From assembly GCA_023014335.1 (NCBI GenBank), contig JAECYW010000001.1, positions 3,844,001 to 3,908,000 on the forward strand: a DNA stretch of 64,000 nucleotides. The letters are read 5' to 3'. The first letter of the stretch is position 1. The number at the start of each line of letters is the position of its first letter. Source of the stretch: Galerina marginata. Its lineage: Eukaryota > Basidiomycota > Agaricomycetes > Agaricales > Galerinaceae. Both the position numbers and the translations under genes were made by a program. The notes under the pieces are model-generated. The model worked only from the letters and a program-made list of their open reading frames with translations, had not been told where the DNA came from and did not search any database. This document shows, one piece after another, positions 34,810 to 48,850 of the stretch.

Positions 34810-37800
34810 TCACTCAAATTGTCGTCAAAAGTGCAGAAAACAGTCAGCGGGTGCATGTCAGTAGAGGATAACACGCACAATTGTAGATTACAATCTCTTT
34901 CTTGTCTTTCTAGCGACGTAACCCATCACGGTCCTCGTGAAAAGATCTTCCACGAATTATTAGAAGCCCGGGCCGGATATCCGCTGCACAGCTGCACTGC
35001 CTCGCGTGCAACTTCGCTTGACGGGGGTGCAAAATCCGACGGTAGGCTGTTAGAATTTTGCCCACCACGATTTTGCCCATCCTATGCTTATTCAGCAAGT
35101 TTTACGGCCCTGGGCCTTTCGTGTCGTATGAACCAAGCATGTAGAACTTGTTATTCGAGCTGCACCACGTCGGTTCATTGGAAGGACCAGTTGATACAGG
35201 TAGTTCCGATCTTTATCTGTCCTTGAGATTCACCCCGAACATTTATTACTTTTTTGCAGCGCATAGCTCTATCTCAGCTATGGTCTTTTGTTTCATCCCT
35301 CCGGTATCGCGACTACGCGTCGTCAGATTCTTTCCGTTGCCTAGGCTGGCCCGATTCAATCCAACTGCTATATCTATCCACCCCCACGATTTCCATCAGC
35401 CAGCCCATTATGCGGTGCTTGACCCATTCATGGGTACCCACCAGACCACCTAGCTGGCAGCTGGCCGACCCGACTCGAACTAATGGGCTGCGTTTGGGTT
35501 CTCTCGTCGCAGTCTCACCCTTTCCATCGGCATACATCCACTCCAACCGATTTCTCCATTTTTGCTACTTCCTCGTTCCACCAGGTTGGCAGGAAGAGTC
35601 CGAATTCATCCTGCAGTCGGCGAGTCGCTATTGTGGCTACCGTTGCTGCCACCTCCAAGCACAACAGTAACCAACTCCATTGTCAACTCGTTCCTTCTCC
35701 GGCCACAATTCAAGCCCCAATCTCGATGACACCCCCGACCCGCCTTAGTATCTCTGTTTGACTGACATCAAGAGCTCGCAAGTCCAAGTTAACACAGACA
35801 TTATCTATAGAAAGTAGAAGACGTTGTGCTGGAGCCTGCGCTGCTGGAGCCTGCGCTGCTGGCGTGGCATTGACGTCGTTCTTCGGGGAAGAAAGGGATT
35901 GCGGTTAAGACTTGGATGAAGCCACGACTGCGATTCTTTCGAGCTTCTACTCTGCGCAGACGTGGCGATCATCAAGGGCTCCTCGGCATGTTTGTCGATC
36001 TCCAGGCTTCTTTCTTCAGCATGCTAGATGCGGCCACGTTGCAGGCACCGTTTCATACCTTCATGGTCACCATTCATCGATATTCATTTATTCAAGGTCT
36101 CAGGTAAGCATATATGGATGTTTAACGACCCGAAGCCAAAGTTCATGCTCATTTTAAATTTCACCTTTCAGAAGATCAGCTCTCCGACGATACCCATAAT
36201 CCATGTACTACCGGATTTTTTGACTTCTCGCGAAAAAAAAACTTCAAGCTCGCTCATCCAGTGCCGGAATCATGATGTGCCTTGCGATCTGTTCAGGCCA
36301 TTATTCTGCTCAGTCATGTCGACATATTGTCATTCCTATTTAAAATTAAATGTGCGTCTTTCTGGTAAGAAAAAAGATCTAGAACTATACGAACATCTTG
36401 CTTACGTTCTCTAATTCCCTAGGTTCTATTTATCTAACATGTACAATATTTACACTCCTGAGGCTTTTGCGAGACAAATTTTAAGATCAGCCTCTCAGCG
36501 AGCTGACTACTCATCAATTGGACTGCACCCTTTTGGTTCGGCGGATGAAAGGCTTGGGTAGGCAAGTAATCATGCTCTCCTTTGGTATTTGGAGCTGACG
36601 TCAAACGTGCTTTTATCGTACAGACAATGTCGGAATGTCAGCGCAAGCGTTGTACGGCTGCTGCAGTACTACTTCGACTTATGATTAGACTTTGGTCTGA
36701 GTTTTTTTAACCTCTTCCACGTCGAAATCGGAATGTTCAACGTTCAAGGCTCACCTTCAAGCTCAACTTTATGGTCAATGTCATCCCCTTCCTCAACCAC
36801 CCATGACTTTCAAGCTGGTCTCTTAAACCTAAGATTATGGGAGCATGGCTTTTGTAGTTGCATCGTCGTCGTCGTCGCCCATATGATGATCGGACATTCG
36901 CGCTGTTATAGGCTGCGGAGGAGGGGCTCGCGTCAATCCTTGAGCTCGTACTGATGATGTCCCATCCGCTGCTGGCCTCTGCTGCGTCTTAGGCTCGCAT
37001 CACGCTCCTCGTGCCTTCGTCGTTTAAGAACCTCGGCCCACGACAAACTTACTGACAGGGCATTGAGGTCCGAGATTGAACAAATTTCTTGCAAGATCTC
37101 ACAGGTAGACATTTGGAGCTTTAACGACTCGTTTCCACAGCTGATACTTTTTCGTTTTTCATAGCCTTCGACTCTCCTACGATAATCAGATCCTACTCTA
37201 TATCAGCGACTTTCGACCACTTCCACTGTTACTTCAAGCTCGTTCATTCGGTGCGGGAGGCATGATCCGCCTTGCGATCTGTTCAGGTCATCGTTTTGCT
37301 CGTTCATTTTGATGTCTCGTTTTTACTTAAATGCGCGTCTGCCAGCCCATCTTGACCTTCGACCTTATATCATCTAGTCCAAAGTTTTGAGAAGTTGCAA
37401 TCTACCCTCGACCCGAACAACTTTTATTTTTGAGTCTAGGCCGGTCAGTAGCGCTATACCCTCTATTCATAGGAAGCTTTCGTTACTTCGGGATTCTTCG
37501 CACTGCAGGACTTCTGGATGCCGATGCGCAGTTTGCTATGGTAAAACGAACTGACTCAGGATAAGAGGCGACCCTGTATTTCACGACTTTCTTATGAGCT
37601 AATATATTGGTTTATTTCGCAGTTCGACTTCAAAGGCGCCTAGGCCCAAGCTGGGGTAAGAAACTAGACTGTGTTGGTGTTCTTGCCTTTATATCACGAC
37701 TTTCTTATGAGCTAACCAGTTATTTTTCTTTGTAGCTCGACTCAAGGAACATGTTTGGGTCTGCGATTCTGAACACGCCCTTCGTCCTTACATGATGACC

Positions 37801-38300
37801 GATTTTCTTTTGACTCAGAAGTGGTGATGCCTTTCTTTGCTTGTAAGTCCTTTCCCCTCTACTTTCGGATCCTCTTCCCAACCTGGAGTCTTACTCGCTT
37901 TCTTTGGAAGTGATTCATCGTCAATTAATCACCAAACGCCAACAGTGTCACCTTTTTCACTGCTTCAGACGTGTGAAGGACCATCAGCGTCGTGAATATC
38001 AGGAGCGCCGCCCTCATTCTCGAAAGAGTCGGCCTCCACGGATCTTGCACCCTCAGCAAACGAAGATTGCCTTGAGCCCATCTCATTGAATCTTGCTTCT
38101 CCTGAAGAGGTCCTCGGAGCCAGATTTGATGCTGGAGTGATGCTTGTGGTCCGTCGTTCGAACCCTTTTTTGTCGAGGACTTATGAACCGATCTCTTTTT
38201 TTGGATTGTCGTCAACGTCTTTAGAGTCTGGAGGATGCTTTCGGACGATCGCAACCCATCCTGAGTTGAAATCAAATGAAGATACCGGCTGAAGCGGATT
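34810..38300 (+). repeat. Mosaic repeat unit, plus orientation (5' truncated)
   Basis: This copy begins in the middle of the unit: the stretch about 35095-35195 matches 40135-40235 and 44385-44470. The tail follows through 35900-36000 (caagggctcctcggcatgtt) and 36470-36560. The end part, 37570-38290, matches 45230-45880. A 15-bp direct duplication (gctggagcctgcgct) lies at about 35829-35858. Confidence 0.6.
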
Positions 38301-38339
38301 CAATTTACATAACGGATCGAGACTCTTCCAGGACGTCCT

Positions 38340-41300
38340 TGGATGGGGCTTACGATTTATTAAACATAACGCTCGTGTGTATTGCAATATATTTACTTCA
38401 TATATGCGTGGTTATCGTGATGTTCTTGCGAGGTTGTTCGAGTATTTCGGAGATTCTGCCTGTAAAGTGTAATTAGACCGATAGAAGAAAAGAATCATAC
38501 AGGTGTATATTCGGCGATTATGGAGGTGATCTTGAGTTATAAGTTCAACTTGAAGTCTTCGTGGCGAATCTACGATGGAAGCAGGTGATGTTGTCCTGAA
38601 GATTTAGAAAAGTAGTCATGATGATCCCGCAGATCAAGCGGGAGACAAAGCGCCATGAATACTCGGTGCACGCAGGGGTGAAGCCATCGCAGATTGCCAC
38701 ACTCGCCAAAGCGCCAGGTTCAGGGTAACGCGGGCCAGCGGCGTGGTACTCCGAACGATGACGTTTTGCGAGGTTGGAGGTAGATAGCTGCTGATCCTGC
38801 GTGGTTATCCGATGGCGCGCTGGGTAAAGTTCTAAGTGGTTTTATTCGTGGCGAAATTGATATCGATACGATGCAAGAAGTCCAAGGATGGAGCTGCAAT
38901 CAATGCAGGCTCAAGAGGAGGAAGAGCAAGCCATAAGAAGAGGTGCATAATCTTCATCAATGCACATACGGACCATCCAGCTGTTTTCGGACTCACATTG
39001 TCCAAACGTCATGCAGTCTACGCGGAGAATAGGTTTAGGACATGTGTGAGGTTACTATGCTGGGCTAGTTCCGCATGTGGGTGACGAATGGTAAAGCGTG
39101 TCGGTTCGACGACTGAGAGAAACAGGCTGGCGTGAAAAGCGAAAGGCTGCACCTAGAACCGGATTGCTGCGTGCTTTGGGGGCACAGAGAGAGAGAGACA
39201 GAGGTCGGCGCAAAACCAAAGCCTGCAACTCGCAACGTTCTGACAAATTACTCAATATTTCCCGAGGGCCCATACGAGATCGACGAACTTGGGCTTGGAG
39301 AATATTGTGATCTTCGGGTGCGAGTTGGCAGGCTTGGGTGAGGCACAGGCGTCTGGATCATCGGTGCGATTGGTGCGATCATCTAGGAGAGAAAGCGCGA
39401 TGAACCCTTGGTGCACAAGGAGGAGTTGTCAGCACCTAATCAATCAACTCGCCTGAGTAATAAGTCCCGAGGAGCATCGGAGTGGCCTTGCGAGGTCGAG
39501 TGTACTTTAGATGATCGCTAATCCTGCGTGTGGTTTATCAGATGACGCGCTATCTCAGTCTAGGAGAGGAGAGGTTGATGCGATTTGGGGATCGTATAAG
39601 AGGCGGAAGGCTTCGGGAGCGGGGAATCTAGACCATGTTCAGATAAAGCGGACCCTGGTCGCAGAATCAGAGACGGACGGGATGAAGCAAGACTCCAAGA
39701 GATGATTAGAGATGAAAGGGACCTGGGAATGGAAATCATCCGGATGCTCGGTCACTGTTATACCCGATACCCGAATGATGCCAAGCTTGATCCAGCGAAT
39801 GGGAATGGCAGAATTCTAAGCGGCGCTTCGGCACAAATTTCGCCTGTGGATTCTTCAACCAAATGTCTCTCTGACTCCATTTCTATCTGCTCACGAACAC
39901 GGAGGCGTACACGCGCACAGGTCATCCTTGAAATCCTTTGGAGTACCGATAACCGATATGGACTTCACAGCCTCGAGCTTTTCTACGACTTCAAGACATT
40001 GGCTGGCTGGCTTAGCAGGCAACTTCACTTCAACCTGCAGCTCATTTTTAGGTGAGAAGCGAGCTCCTGCATGACTCTCGTCCTACTCATACTTCCTTAT
40101 TCAACAGGTCATGCTCCCTCATGACCGCAATTTTTACGGCGCTGAGCCTTTTGTGTCGTATGAATCAAGAAGGCAGAGCTTGTCATTCCAGCTGCGCCGT
40201 GTCATGTCGGAGGAAGGACGCGTTGATATAGGTAATATCGTTCTCTATGCATCCTTGGAGCTCACTTATGACGTGCATTTCTTTTTTAAAGTGTAAAGCC
40301 CCATCCAAGCCTTGGTGTATTCGTTCATCCAGTGTCTCAACTGCCCGTCGTCGACGTTGCTCAGGCTGGTGCGGCTTCCGATGCCATATCTATCCATACA
40401 CCTCCGACTTCCATCAACAAGCTTACCTTGCCTTGCTTTGACCCACTTTTGGCCGCCTACAAGACGTTCCAGCTGGCAGCTTCTATACAAGTTGAATATT
40501 GACTCTGCGTCCATTCCATCGGCATACCTCCACATTGGGCTCTTTCTGCATCTTTCCTTCCTCCTCGTCCTATCTAGTCGGCAGAATGAAGAAACCCAAA
40601 TTTGACGTGCAGTCACTACGCGTCGTTACCATCTCCAAGCACAGTCTACACACCGCATCGATACCGATACGTTTAACTCGCTTTTTTCGACGCGTCTGCA
40701 ACCACAATCCCAGCTCCATCTTGATGACTCCCTTTACCCGATTCAGTACCTCACCCCGACTTACATCTAGAGCTGGCGAATCCGAAATAACGCGGAGAAT
40801 ATCAATCGAAATTGGAAGGCTGTTTGAAATGGGTCACTGCTGTTGGCGTTGGCATTGTTCGTTGGCGCAGAAGGGGACAACGGCTTGGAATTGGACGAAG
40901 ACACGGATGCGCTTCTTTCGGATTTCTACCCTTCACGAACACAGCTACCATCAAGGGCTCCTCACCGCATTAGTTGACCTTAAAGCTGAATACGCATGCG
41001 TCACCACTCCTAGGATTTCGTCGTCACCATGTCACCATCATCTCAACGATGCCGTTCTTGCCATTTTTCCCTTGCATGGTTCATGTACAATTACAATTGG
41101 AGAAACTTATATGCGCGACTTCTTTCTCGACACATCGGTCGCTCGAAACTCCTTGCCCGCACTTCCGCCTCCAAGTTTCGGATCATATTCCCTCCATATC
41201 TTTCTTTTGATCATCGGCGGCGCTGGCCTTTCATCTCCACCTCTAACCGCCTTTTTGGCATTCTTGTCGATGAAGGAATGTTTTTTTAGGGCATTGAATT

Positions 41301-42300
41301 ATTTGACCCCACGTTGTCGTTGCTGCTGGTGTCGTCGTCAACCCACCGCAATGGTTCGACTTTGGTCCGAATTTTTGGAACGTCTTCCTCACCGGCACGC
41401 ACTCAATGTTCATCTCTAATTCACCGTCATGTTATCTCCGCCTCGGACCGCCCATGACTTTCGAGACGGCCCCTTAAACTTCCGGCCATGCCACCCGTGC
41501 TGTCGCAGCCTGCGAAGGAGTTGCTTGTGTGGGTGGTCGAGTCCGTGTTGCATTGTCGGTCCCGCCGCTGTTGAGGACATGGTCAGGCTTAAGGCCCAAA
41601 CCCGCACCGAGTGCCCATTTGTTGTTTAGAATTTGAAGCCTCAACGAACGATCGGACTCCTCATTGACCTGGCTTTGATGTTCTAGATTCGACGTCTTTT
41701 TTCAAGGTCTCAGGTAAGCCTATATAGAGCTTTAACGACTCGAAGCAAGTACCCATGCTCCTTTTTGTTTTCGGGCTCTTTGACGATATGATCCGACTGA
41801 TGTATGCAGCCCAACTTCTGCATTTATTCGACTACATCCACGGATGAGTTCAAGTTCATTCATTCCATGCCAGAGGCATGATCTGCCTTGCGGTCTGTTC
41901 GGGCCATGAATCTGCTCGTTCGTGTTGACGTTTCATCCCTATTTGAATTTAAAGGGTGCGTCTGCTATATTGTGCCAGCTTTGACCTTCTCTCATCTGGT
42001 TCAAACGCCTGCTCGCCTTCATCAGCTGGATGTTTGCAGGACCTTTCGTTTTGTTTGCCTCGTTTTTGTTGTCACTTTGATTTTCCTTGTCGCCGTGCCT
42101 CGAATCCCATTGTCATCCGATATTCTTAGGATATCACGTACCTGCCAGGCCTGTGGAGTTGGAGCTGATGTCCACAAACTGTTTTCCCCTTTCGCAACGA
42201 AGAGTTAGGGTCGAGATTTCGTTCTTTTCGAACACCCTACTTATTCCCTTAAATTTTTCTAGCTTAAATGCCGTCTAGCAGTGTACGCCTCTTAGTCCTG
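38340..42300 (+). repeat. Mosaic repeat unit, plus orientation (near full length)
   Basis: This is the clearest full copy. The leader is 38340-38600, the first TIR element 38668-38803, the middle with gcgcaggcgtctggat-like text near 39345, the second element about 39412-39530, and tgatccagcgaatgggaatg near 39788. The tail runs to about 42300. A 306-codon open frame (40499-41419) lies in the tail, but other copies have stops and indels there. Confidence 0.65.
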
Positions 42301-42599
42301 AAGCTGTAGGATTTCCCTTTGGCTGAGACTAGGCAAGAACCTACCGAGTATAAAATTGTAATGCGCTGTGATGCTTGTACAGAATAACAAACGTTGCTAG
42401 TAACTCAATTAGAACTCGTGCCCATTGAGCGACCTCGAAGATCGACGAGGACGATGAGGCTCAGTGAAATTAGAACTAATAGACGGGGTGCAGACGTATG
42501 CAATCAGTCCACGGTATTAACTTCAACTGCCACACAAAAATGGTGGGCATGAAACAGAATGCGATAACGTTCTGAGCATGGAATGCCATGTCGATCGTG

Positions 42600-45500
42600 A
42601 TTCTCAAATGTAATTGTTTAGAATTCTCTCTACGCCTTTACTCTCCTATGCTTCTTCGCCTTCGCTTCTCCGTCGACCGTGAATGTAATCACGATTGAAT
42701 GATCTTGAAAATTTAAGGCTGAAAGGCATTAGTAATTGAACTGAGGATTTGCAATCACCGAAGAACGAGAGGAAAACTTACCCCGAAAGAGCTGGCTAGC
42801 TAGTATCGAAAAAAAGCCAGGGCAAAGGTAAACGGCGTTAAAAGCAATTGGCGGGGGAAGAAAATACGAGCCTAATAGCAATAATAAACCCAGAGATGAA
42901 AGCAGGAGACAAAGCGCCATGAAACCTGGGTAGACACGCAGGAGTAGACTTCCTAACTATTCCATTTACGCTGAGGCGCAAGGTCCGGAGTAACGCAATA
43001 CTCCGGAAGAAGAGGCCTATGCGAGGTAGGATGCAGATGAGTACTATCCTGCGTGTGTTTATTTGGTGGCGTGCTAAGTAATGTTTAAGAAGTAGAGGCG
43101 AGGCCGATGTGAGGCAGGAATCATGCAACACATGAAGAAAAAGCTAGTTCAATGAAAAGAAGTCAGAAAAACCAGGTAGAGAGGCAAATCAAAAGGCATG
43201 TCATATCTAAGCCGAAAGGCGATTCGTTCTTTGAAGTCCATGTGAAATGTTTCAGAAAGGTTTTAGCACATTTTTAGGATAATTGAACAGCTCGATGATA
43301 TCAAAGCAGGGCAAGAATGAGCTGGATAAGAACTCGGAAAGGGCCATATTCTTTGTCAATACAATACAGACTAGCCAGTATGCCTGAGGATGGCCCACTC
43401 ACGTTGTCGGAATGTTATGCAATGGCGCACAATTTCAAGACATATGTGAGGTTGCTCCACTGGGCTAGTTCCGTATGTTGGGGACAAATGATAGACTTCT
43501 TTGGCGATATATAGAGAGAGAGCGGCTGGCGCGAAACTAAAAGCTTGCAACTCGAGTTTGCGGTGAGGTGATCATAGCAGCATTCTCCAGAACCGACAAA
43601 CGGGGCTTGGGGAATATTGCTATCCAGCTCTAGCCGCGAGTTGGCAGGCTTGGATGATGCCCAGGCGTCTGGATCGTCGGTGATAGGTCTTGAGATATGC
43701 GAGAGACAAAGCACGATAATTCCTTGGTGCACACGCAGGAGCACGTATATTGATGTTTTACTCGCCTAAGCGCCAAGTTCGGAGTAATAATGCAGGCAGA
43801 ACAGCACAGTACTCCGGGAGATGACTTGGACGCCCTTGCGAGGTTGAGATCATCGCAGGTCCTGCGTGTGGGACCGTGAGTTATCGATGACGCGCTCTCC
43901 CAGCCAAGCTTGGAGAAAAGAGGTCCTTGGCTGATGCAAGCTAGGGACGATTTCAAGAGCTGAGCGCTGCTGCTGGCCATGGGGTGATAGAGGTTGATAG
44001 GAGAAAGATAGAACGGAGTCGAGGTCATGATTGCGGGTAGATTTCCGGCGACAGTTACCCGATTACCGAGTTTGATCCAACAAATCGGAATGACGGAATT
44101 TGAAGTGGCGCTTCGGCGTAAATATTAAAATAATTTCGCGTTTGTGGCCAGTTCGACTTTTGTTCCTGCTCAACCAACGTCTTTCTAATTTCTATTCGAC
44201 GCCAACACGGACGAACTGTTCGATGAATTCAAGATTCAGAGGTTAGCTAGTGTAGCGTACATACGCCTCTTTGCCTTCCATCACCTAGTTTCAACCTCCA
44301 CCTCAACCTTAGGTGAGAAGCGGGCCCCAGCGCGATTCTCATCCCCACTTATATTCAATAGGTCATGCTCGGTGAACAACTTTTACAGCCCTCAGGCTTT
44401 CGCGTCGTGAGAGCCAAGCACGCAGAACTCGTCGTTCGAGCTGCACCGCGTCGGGTCGGCGGAAGGACACGTTGATATGGGTAATATTATCATCATTCTC
44501 TGTCTATCCTTGGAGCTCACTTATAATGTGCATTTCTCTTTTATAAGGTTTTATAGCGCATAGCCTCCTCAAAGCCCTGGTCCTTACCTCATTCCTCCGG
44601 TGTCTCGGCTACGCATTGTCAGCTTAGTCCCGGTACTTCAAGCTCAGATGATGTCGTCCATTGACAATACCGATTATGACTCGTTGGAGGCCCTGCTATC
44701 CCATCCCCTCCTCATCTCTGCCATTACCACGTATTCATCTCGTACCGCCCTCGTTGGCGATGAAGGTACGGTTACTACGCCGATTTCTGGCCATTTCAAC
44801 CTTGCCTATTGTCCATGTACACTCGTGACAGGTCGTATGCGCGGCGTCTTTCCATCTCTACCTCGAACCGCTGCTCCGCCTTCTTGCTGTTGCCGGTGGT
44901 TTCTCGTGATTCATTGGGATTATCAATGCTACTCGCTGCCGCCATTGTTGTTTGAGAGACGCCGCCCACTATGGTTCGACTCTGGGCCGAGTTTCAGGAC
45001 CATCTTTAAAATCGAACATTCAATGTTCAATATTCAACTTCGTCGTCGAGTTCGACCATTCACATCGTTTGAGTAGGCTTCTTACTTGGACCTCCATCAC
45101 CTCGATCATCAGAACATGGCTTTTGTGGTTGGAATTGCTGCATTGTCATCCCGGACAGGATGGTTCTGGAAGACTTAGCCTCAGTTTGGGATAAGGTTCT
45201 GGGTGGCGCTCTCGTGTCAGTGTTCGTACATTTATTTTACGACTTTCTTATGAGCTAATGTATGGGTTTATTTCGCAGTTCAACATGAAGGAAAACGTTT
45301 AGGCCTAAGCTGAGGTGGTGAATCTGGACTATGTTGGTGTTCTCGCCTTTATATCACGATTTTCTTATGAGCGAATCAGTTGTTTTCTTCGTAGCTCGAC
45401 GTCAAGGAACACGTTTAGGCCTACCATTCTGAACACGCCCTTCGTCCTCACATGATGACTCAAAAGTCGCGATGTGGAGTCTGAGTCTCCTCCCTTTGAA

Positions 45501-46850
45501 GTCGATCATCTTCGATCATCCACCAAAAACGCTAGCGGCGTCACCTCTCTCACTGCTCCACACGTCCAAAAAGGCATCAGCAGCGTGAAAAGCAGGAGCG
45601 CCGCGCATATTCTCGAAAGAGTTGGCCTTCGCAAATTCTGCACCCTCTGGGGACGAGGATTGGGCTGAGCTCGTTTCGTTGTATCTTACTTCTCCTGAAA
45701 CGGACCTTGGGGCCAGGTTGATGCTAGAGTGGCACCAGTGTAAGTCGTTCGAATCCAATTGTCGAGGACTTCTAAACTGATATCTTTTTTTAGATTTTCG
45801 TCGATGTTTCCTGAGCCCGGAGGATGCTTTTGGTCGATCATGAAGCCTTTCCGAGTTGAAAGAAAGTGAAGATGCTAGCGTACGTTTCCTCTCTTCCCTT
45901 TCAAGTTTCTTCAATGATTTTGATTTCTATAATTCGCAGTAACTACATCACATCTAGGAAAACGTTCATAATCTTTGGTGTAGAAAGTCTTCTGACCTGA
46001 TATACAGAATTATTGTAGATATCCAATGGGCTTTGAAGTGCCTAGTCGACCTATAGAAAGCCGTCATACTTCGTAAGCTTTGTCTCTTTCCATCCTTGCC
46101 TCGAAACATAATTTTCGCCTTTGATCTCTTTAGCCATTCATGGTCAACCTTAGAGCTGACGCCTGCGACTTGCTATTCGAATTTGTGCTTAAATGCTACG
46201 CCACCTGATGCCACTGCCGCCGTGTTGGTTCGTTCTGCTCCTCGAAGCAAGCGGCCCAGTACGTTTTTCCTCAGTTTTTCTCTGTAAGAATTCTCTTGAA
46301 CTGATGGGCCTACTGTAATAGATACGTGCCAAGATGCTACGACGAAACCAGTGGCCGACTATGTAGCTAGCATCTTGCTGCAGCTAATCACATGTAGATA
46401 CTTGGATTCGCGCCGGTATTGGACTGGACCTCCTATTCTGTGGGCAGTTGAACGTGACAAACCAATCTACATAAATGAGACCGATGCGATGCAAGAAAGC
46501 GGTTCATCTTTTAAAGTGCGTGTGGACGGTTTCAGAATTGGCATATCTCTTTCGGGGGTAGCCAACAGCCCGATGATGCTTCTGCGATCGATTCAGAAGC
46601 AGGTACGAGGCGAGCTGGCCATAAGAAGGGGCAAAAGAGCTTCGTCAATGCACATACGGATTCATCTTCGAGCGGAATCACACTGTCCCCAATGTCCTGC
46701 TAAGTCAAGGACGATTTCAGAACATGTGCGAGGGTACTGCGCTGTGCGAATTCCGCATGTGGTTTGAGAATGATCCAACGTGTCGTGTACTTCAACAACA
46801 GAGAATGACAGAGACAGAGACCAATGAAAAGGTCGAAAGCCCTCGGATCA
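42600..46850 (+). repeat. Mosaic repeat units, plus orientation
   Basis: One complete series runs through TIR elements 42933-43057 and 43730-43870, tgatccaacaaatcggaatg near 44078, and a tail to about 45880. A second, partial copy begins around 46480 (aatgcacatacgga near 46650) and is interrupted by an insertion at 46872. Confidence 0.6.
43730..43870. repeat. CACACGCAGGA TIR element (well preserved)
   Basis: It is 141 bp. It opens cacacgcagga, contains actcgcctaagcgccaag, a tccgg..gtactccggg pair and cttgcgaggttgag, and closes tcctgcgtgtg. It shows the consensus layout best. Confidence 0.7.
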
Positions 46851-46871
46851 AATTCAAGGCTGCAGATGCAG

Positions 46872-47379
46872 CAAGAGGTGTCAGATCCACCGATCTCGAC
46901 CATTGTTTACATCTGTTGGGGGCCCCCTACCCCCCCCTAAATTAGGAAATTTCGCACGACACAGGCGACACTGATCAGTGCGGCTTATCGGCGGCTTCAC
47001 TGGGCGAAGGTTGCAGTTCTCCTCCTTTCTCCTCACGCCGACCGTCGACGCGTTCTAGGTGATCTTGAAATGTATCATTCACAACTTACTTGGTATCTTT
47101 CCATGCGCAATGCACCGCCTGGCCGGCCATATGTATCTTCCACAACAACAAATGTTTTAACTCACCGTAATGCATTTGAAGTACCACAGTCTTGTCGTTG
47201 CTTTTTCGGCAGTGTGAACTTAAGTTTGTGTGAGCTGGATTCGTCTACAAGCATCCGCATCCGCTGAATATCCTTCAAGTTGAAAGGCAGTCAATGGTTA
47301 GCCGAGAAGCCGTCTTCATAAAAAATGATCCCATCAATTATCAACAGACGGTCGAGATCGGTGGATCTGACACCTCTTG
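46872..47379. mobile_element. hAT-like non-autonomous DNA transposon (508 bp)
   Basis: The ends are perfect 30-bp terminal inverted repeats, 46872-46901 and 47350-47379, beginning CAAGAGGTGTCAGATCCACC. The insertion is flanked by an exact 8-bp target duplication, agatgcag, at 46864-46871 and 47380-47387. An 8-bp duplication with short perfect inverted repeats beginning CA is typical of the hAT superfamily. No transposase frame is present, so the element would need one in trans. It interrupts a copy of the mosaic repeat; the related copy near 21890-21930 preserves the unbroken site. The interior has a C-run near 46925-46940. Confidence 0.9.
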
Positions 47380-47387
47380 AGATGCAG

Positions 47388-48850
47388 ATTGAGCTACCAA
47401 CACACGAGCCTATACCAATATGTGAAGAGCAATATTGTCAGGAACCAGGACGATGTCGACGACCGTGGGCTTGAGCCATAGTGCTACGCAGGTCTGGGTG
47501 TGTGGTGGCAGCCTGAGTCTTGAGTGAAGCGCAGGCGGTTTGATTGGATAGTACCGTCCATGTGCATCCCGGGTCCAGCAAGGTTCAGATAATAAGGGAT
47601 ATGGGGTACGACTGCATGTTGCCTATCGTTGAATGAGTTCAAGTAGTCAACGCCACGGGTTAGTAATCTTTTGAAAAATCGGCGAAACTTGGGGCATGAG
47701 GAAACGTGGGCCAAGGGCCAATGCGATAAACGGCTAGAATTTGTGCGAGAGACGATGAAGTGAGCGGAAAAGCCAAGATACCGACAGGAAATCCATTAGG
47801 GGAATGAGACACAGAATTGAAGGAGAAGGCGCATGCAATCGAATCTGAATTCCTTCAACGCACACACAGGAAATATCGCACAATGGAGAGAACTCGCGGT
47901 GGTAACGGATTCGGCCAGCAATGGCATGCGATATGAATATGCGTGGTTATCGTAGCCAGTTCAAGCACCGCGATCCTGCGTGTGGGGTGCAGGAATCATC
48001 CGCAAAAACGCAATATGTCTGGTATTTGGGCGAAAAGTGGATGACAGACGGTGAAGATTTCGAAACGAAGGGCATAGCCGCATAGAGGGAGCCCAGCGGT
48101 GGTAAGCCAAGATAGTCACGACTGACAGAAAATCCGCCAGGAGAATAAGACAAAGAATCAACGTAGAAGACGATGTCCGAGTCAATATCTTAATCGGTTC
48201 TGAATTCCCTCAGGGCACACGCAGCCAACAGACCTCTGGAGGGAATAGACGTCATGGTTGTGGAATCCAGTCCGTGCATTCCCGCGATCCTGCGTGTGGA
48301 GTATAGGAATCATCCCTGAGAATTCAATAGTGGATTTGGCTCTGCATAATCGTCGATGCATGCTGAAGACTTTGAAACAAAGGGTTTGGAGAGGGCCGAG
48401 CGGTGATACTATCTGTGAGACAAGTAAAAGATAAGGGACATAGCGCAGCGTATCTTGAGCTCAAACGCAGGACCGACTCAGATCTTGTAGTTCACTGGAC
48501 TACTCGCCCAGGAGTCAAGTTTTGAGTCGCGCAGGCGATTGCACTGGCGCTCTGAAGATGACATGAGCTTTGCGAGGTTGTCTAGCTAATCCTGCGTGTG
48601 GTTATCTGATGATCCTGACACGCTCCGAGTCGAGTTTGAGCACAGACGAGGTCGACGCCGTGTAGGAATTTACGACAAGGGATATACAATTTGGTATGCA
48701 GTTGTCTTTTTGAATCCTGAGGAAGAGGTTGTTGGTCGCAGAGATGGATGGGATGAAGAGTGGGCATCTCAGGTCTGGGAGAGGCGGGTAAATTCCGCTT
48801 ATATTTGATACCCGATACCCGACTTTGATCCAGCGAATCGGAATCGAGCT
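47388..48850 (+). repeat. Mosaic repeat unit remnant with TIR elements
   Basis: TIR elements are at 47861-47984, 48216-48298 (shorter, 83 bp) and about 48462-48601. The marker tgatccagcgaatcggaatc follows near 48828. No gene is supported. Confidence 0.6.

Noticed and set aside
40499..41419. 306-codon open frame on the plus strand
   Set aside because: It lies in the tail of a mosaic repeat. The matching parts of other copies (about 29700-30090 inverted, 35483-35760, 56696-56941) break the frame with stops and indels. Composition is rich in S, R, H and L, with no domain.
45740..45760. tRNA-like T-loop string (cgttcgaatcc)
   Set aside because: It is part of a repeat copy, and no acceptor or anticodon stem can be paired around it.
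46351..46767. 138-codon open frame
   Set aside because: Its second half is ordinary repeat sequence present in many copies without an open frame, and it has no ATG at its start.
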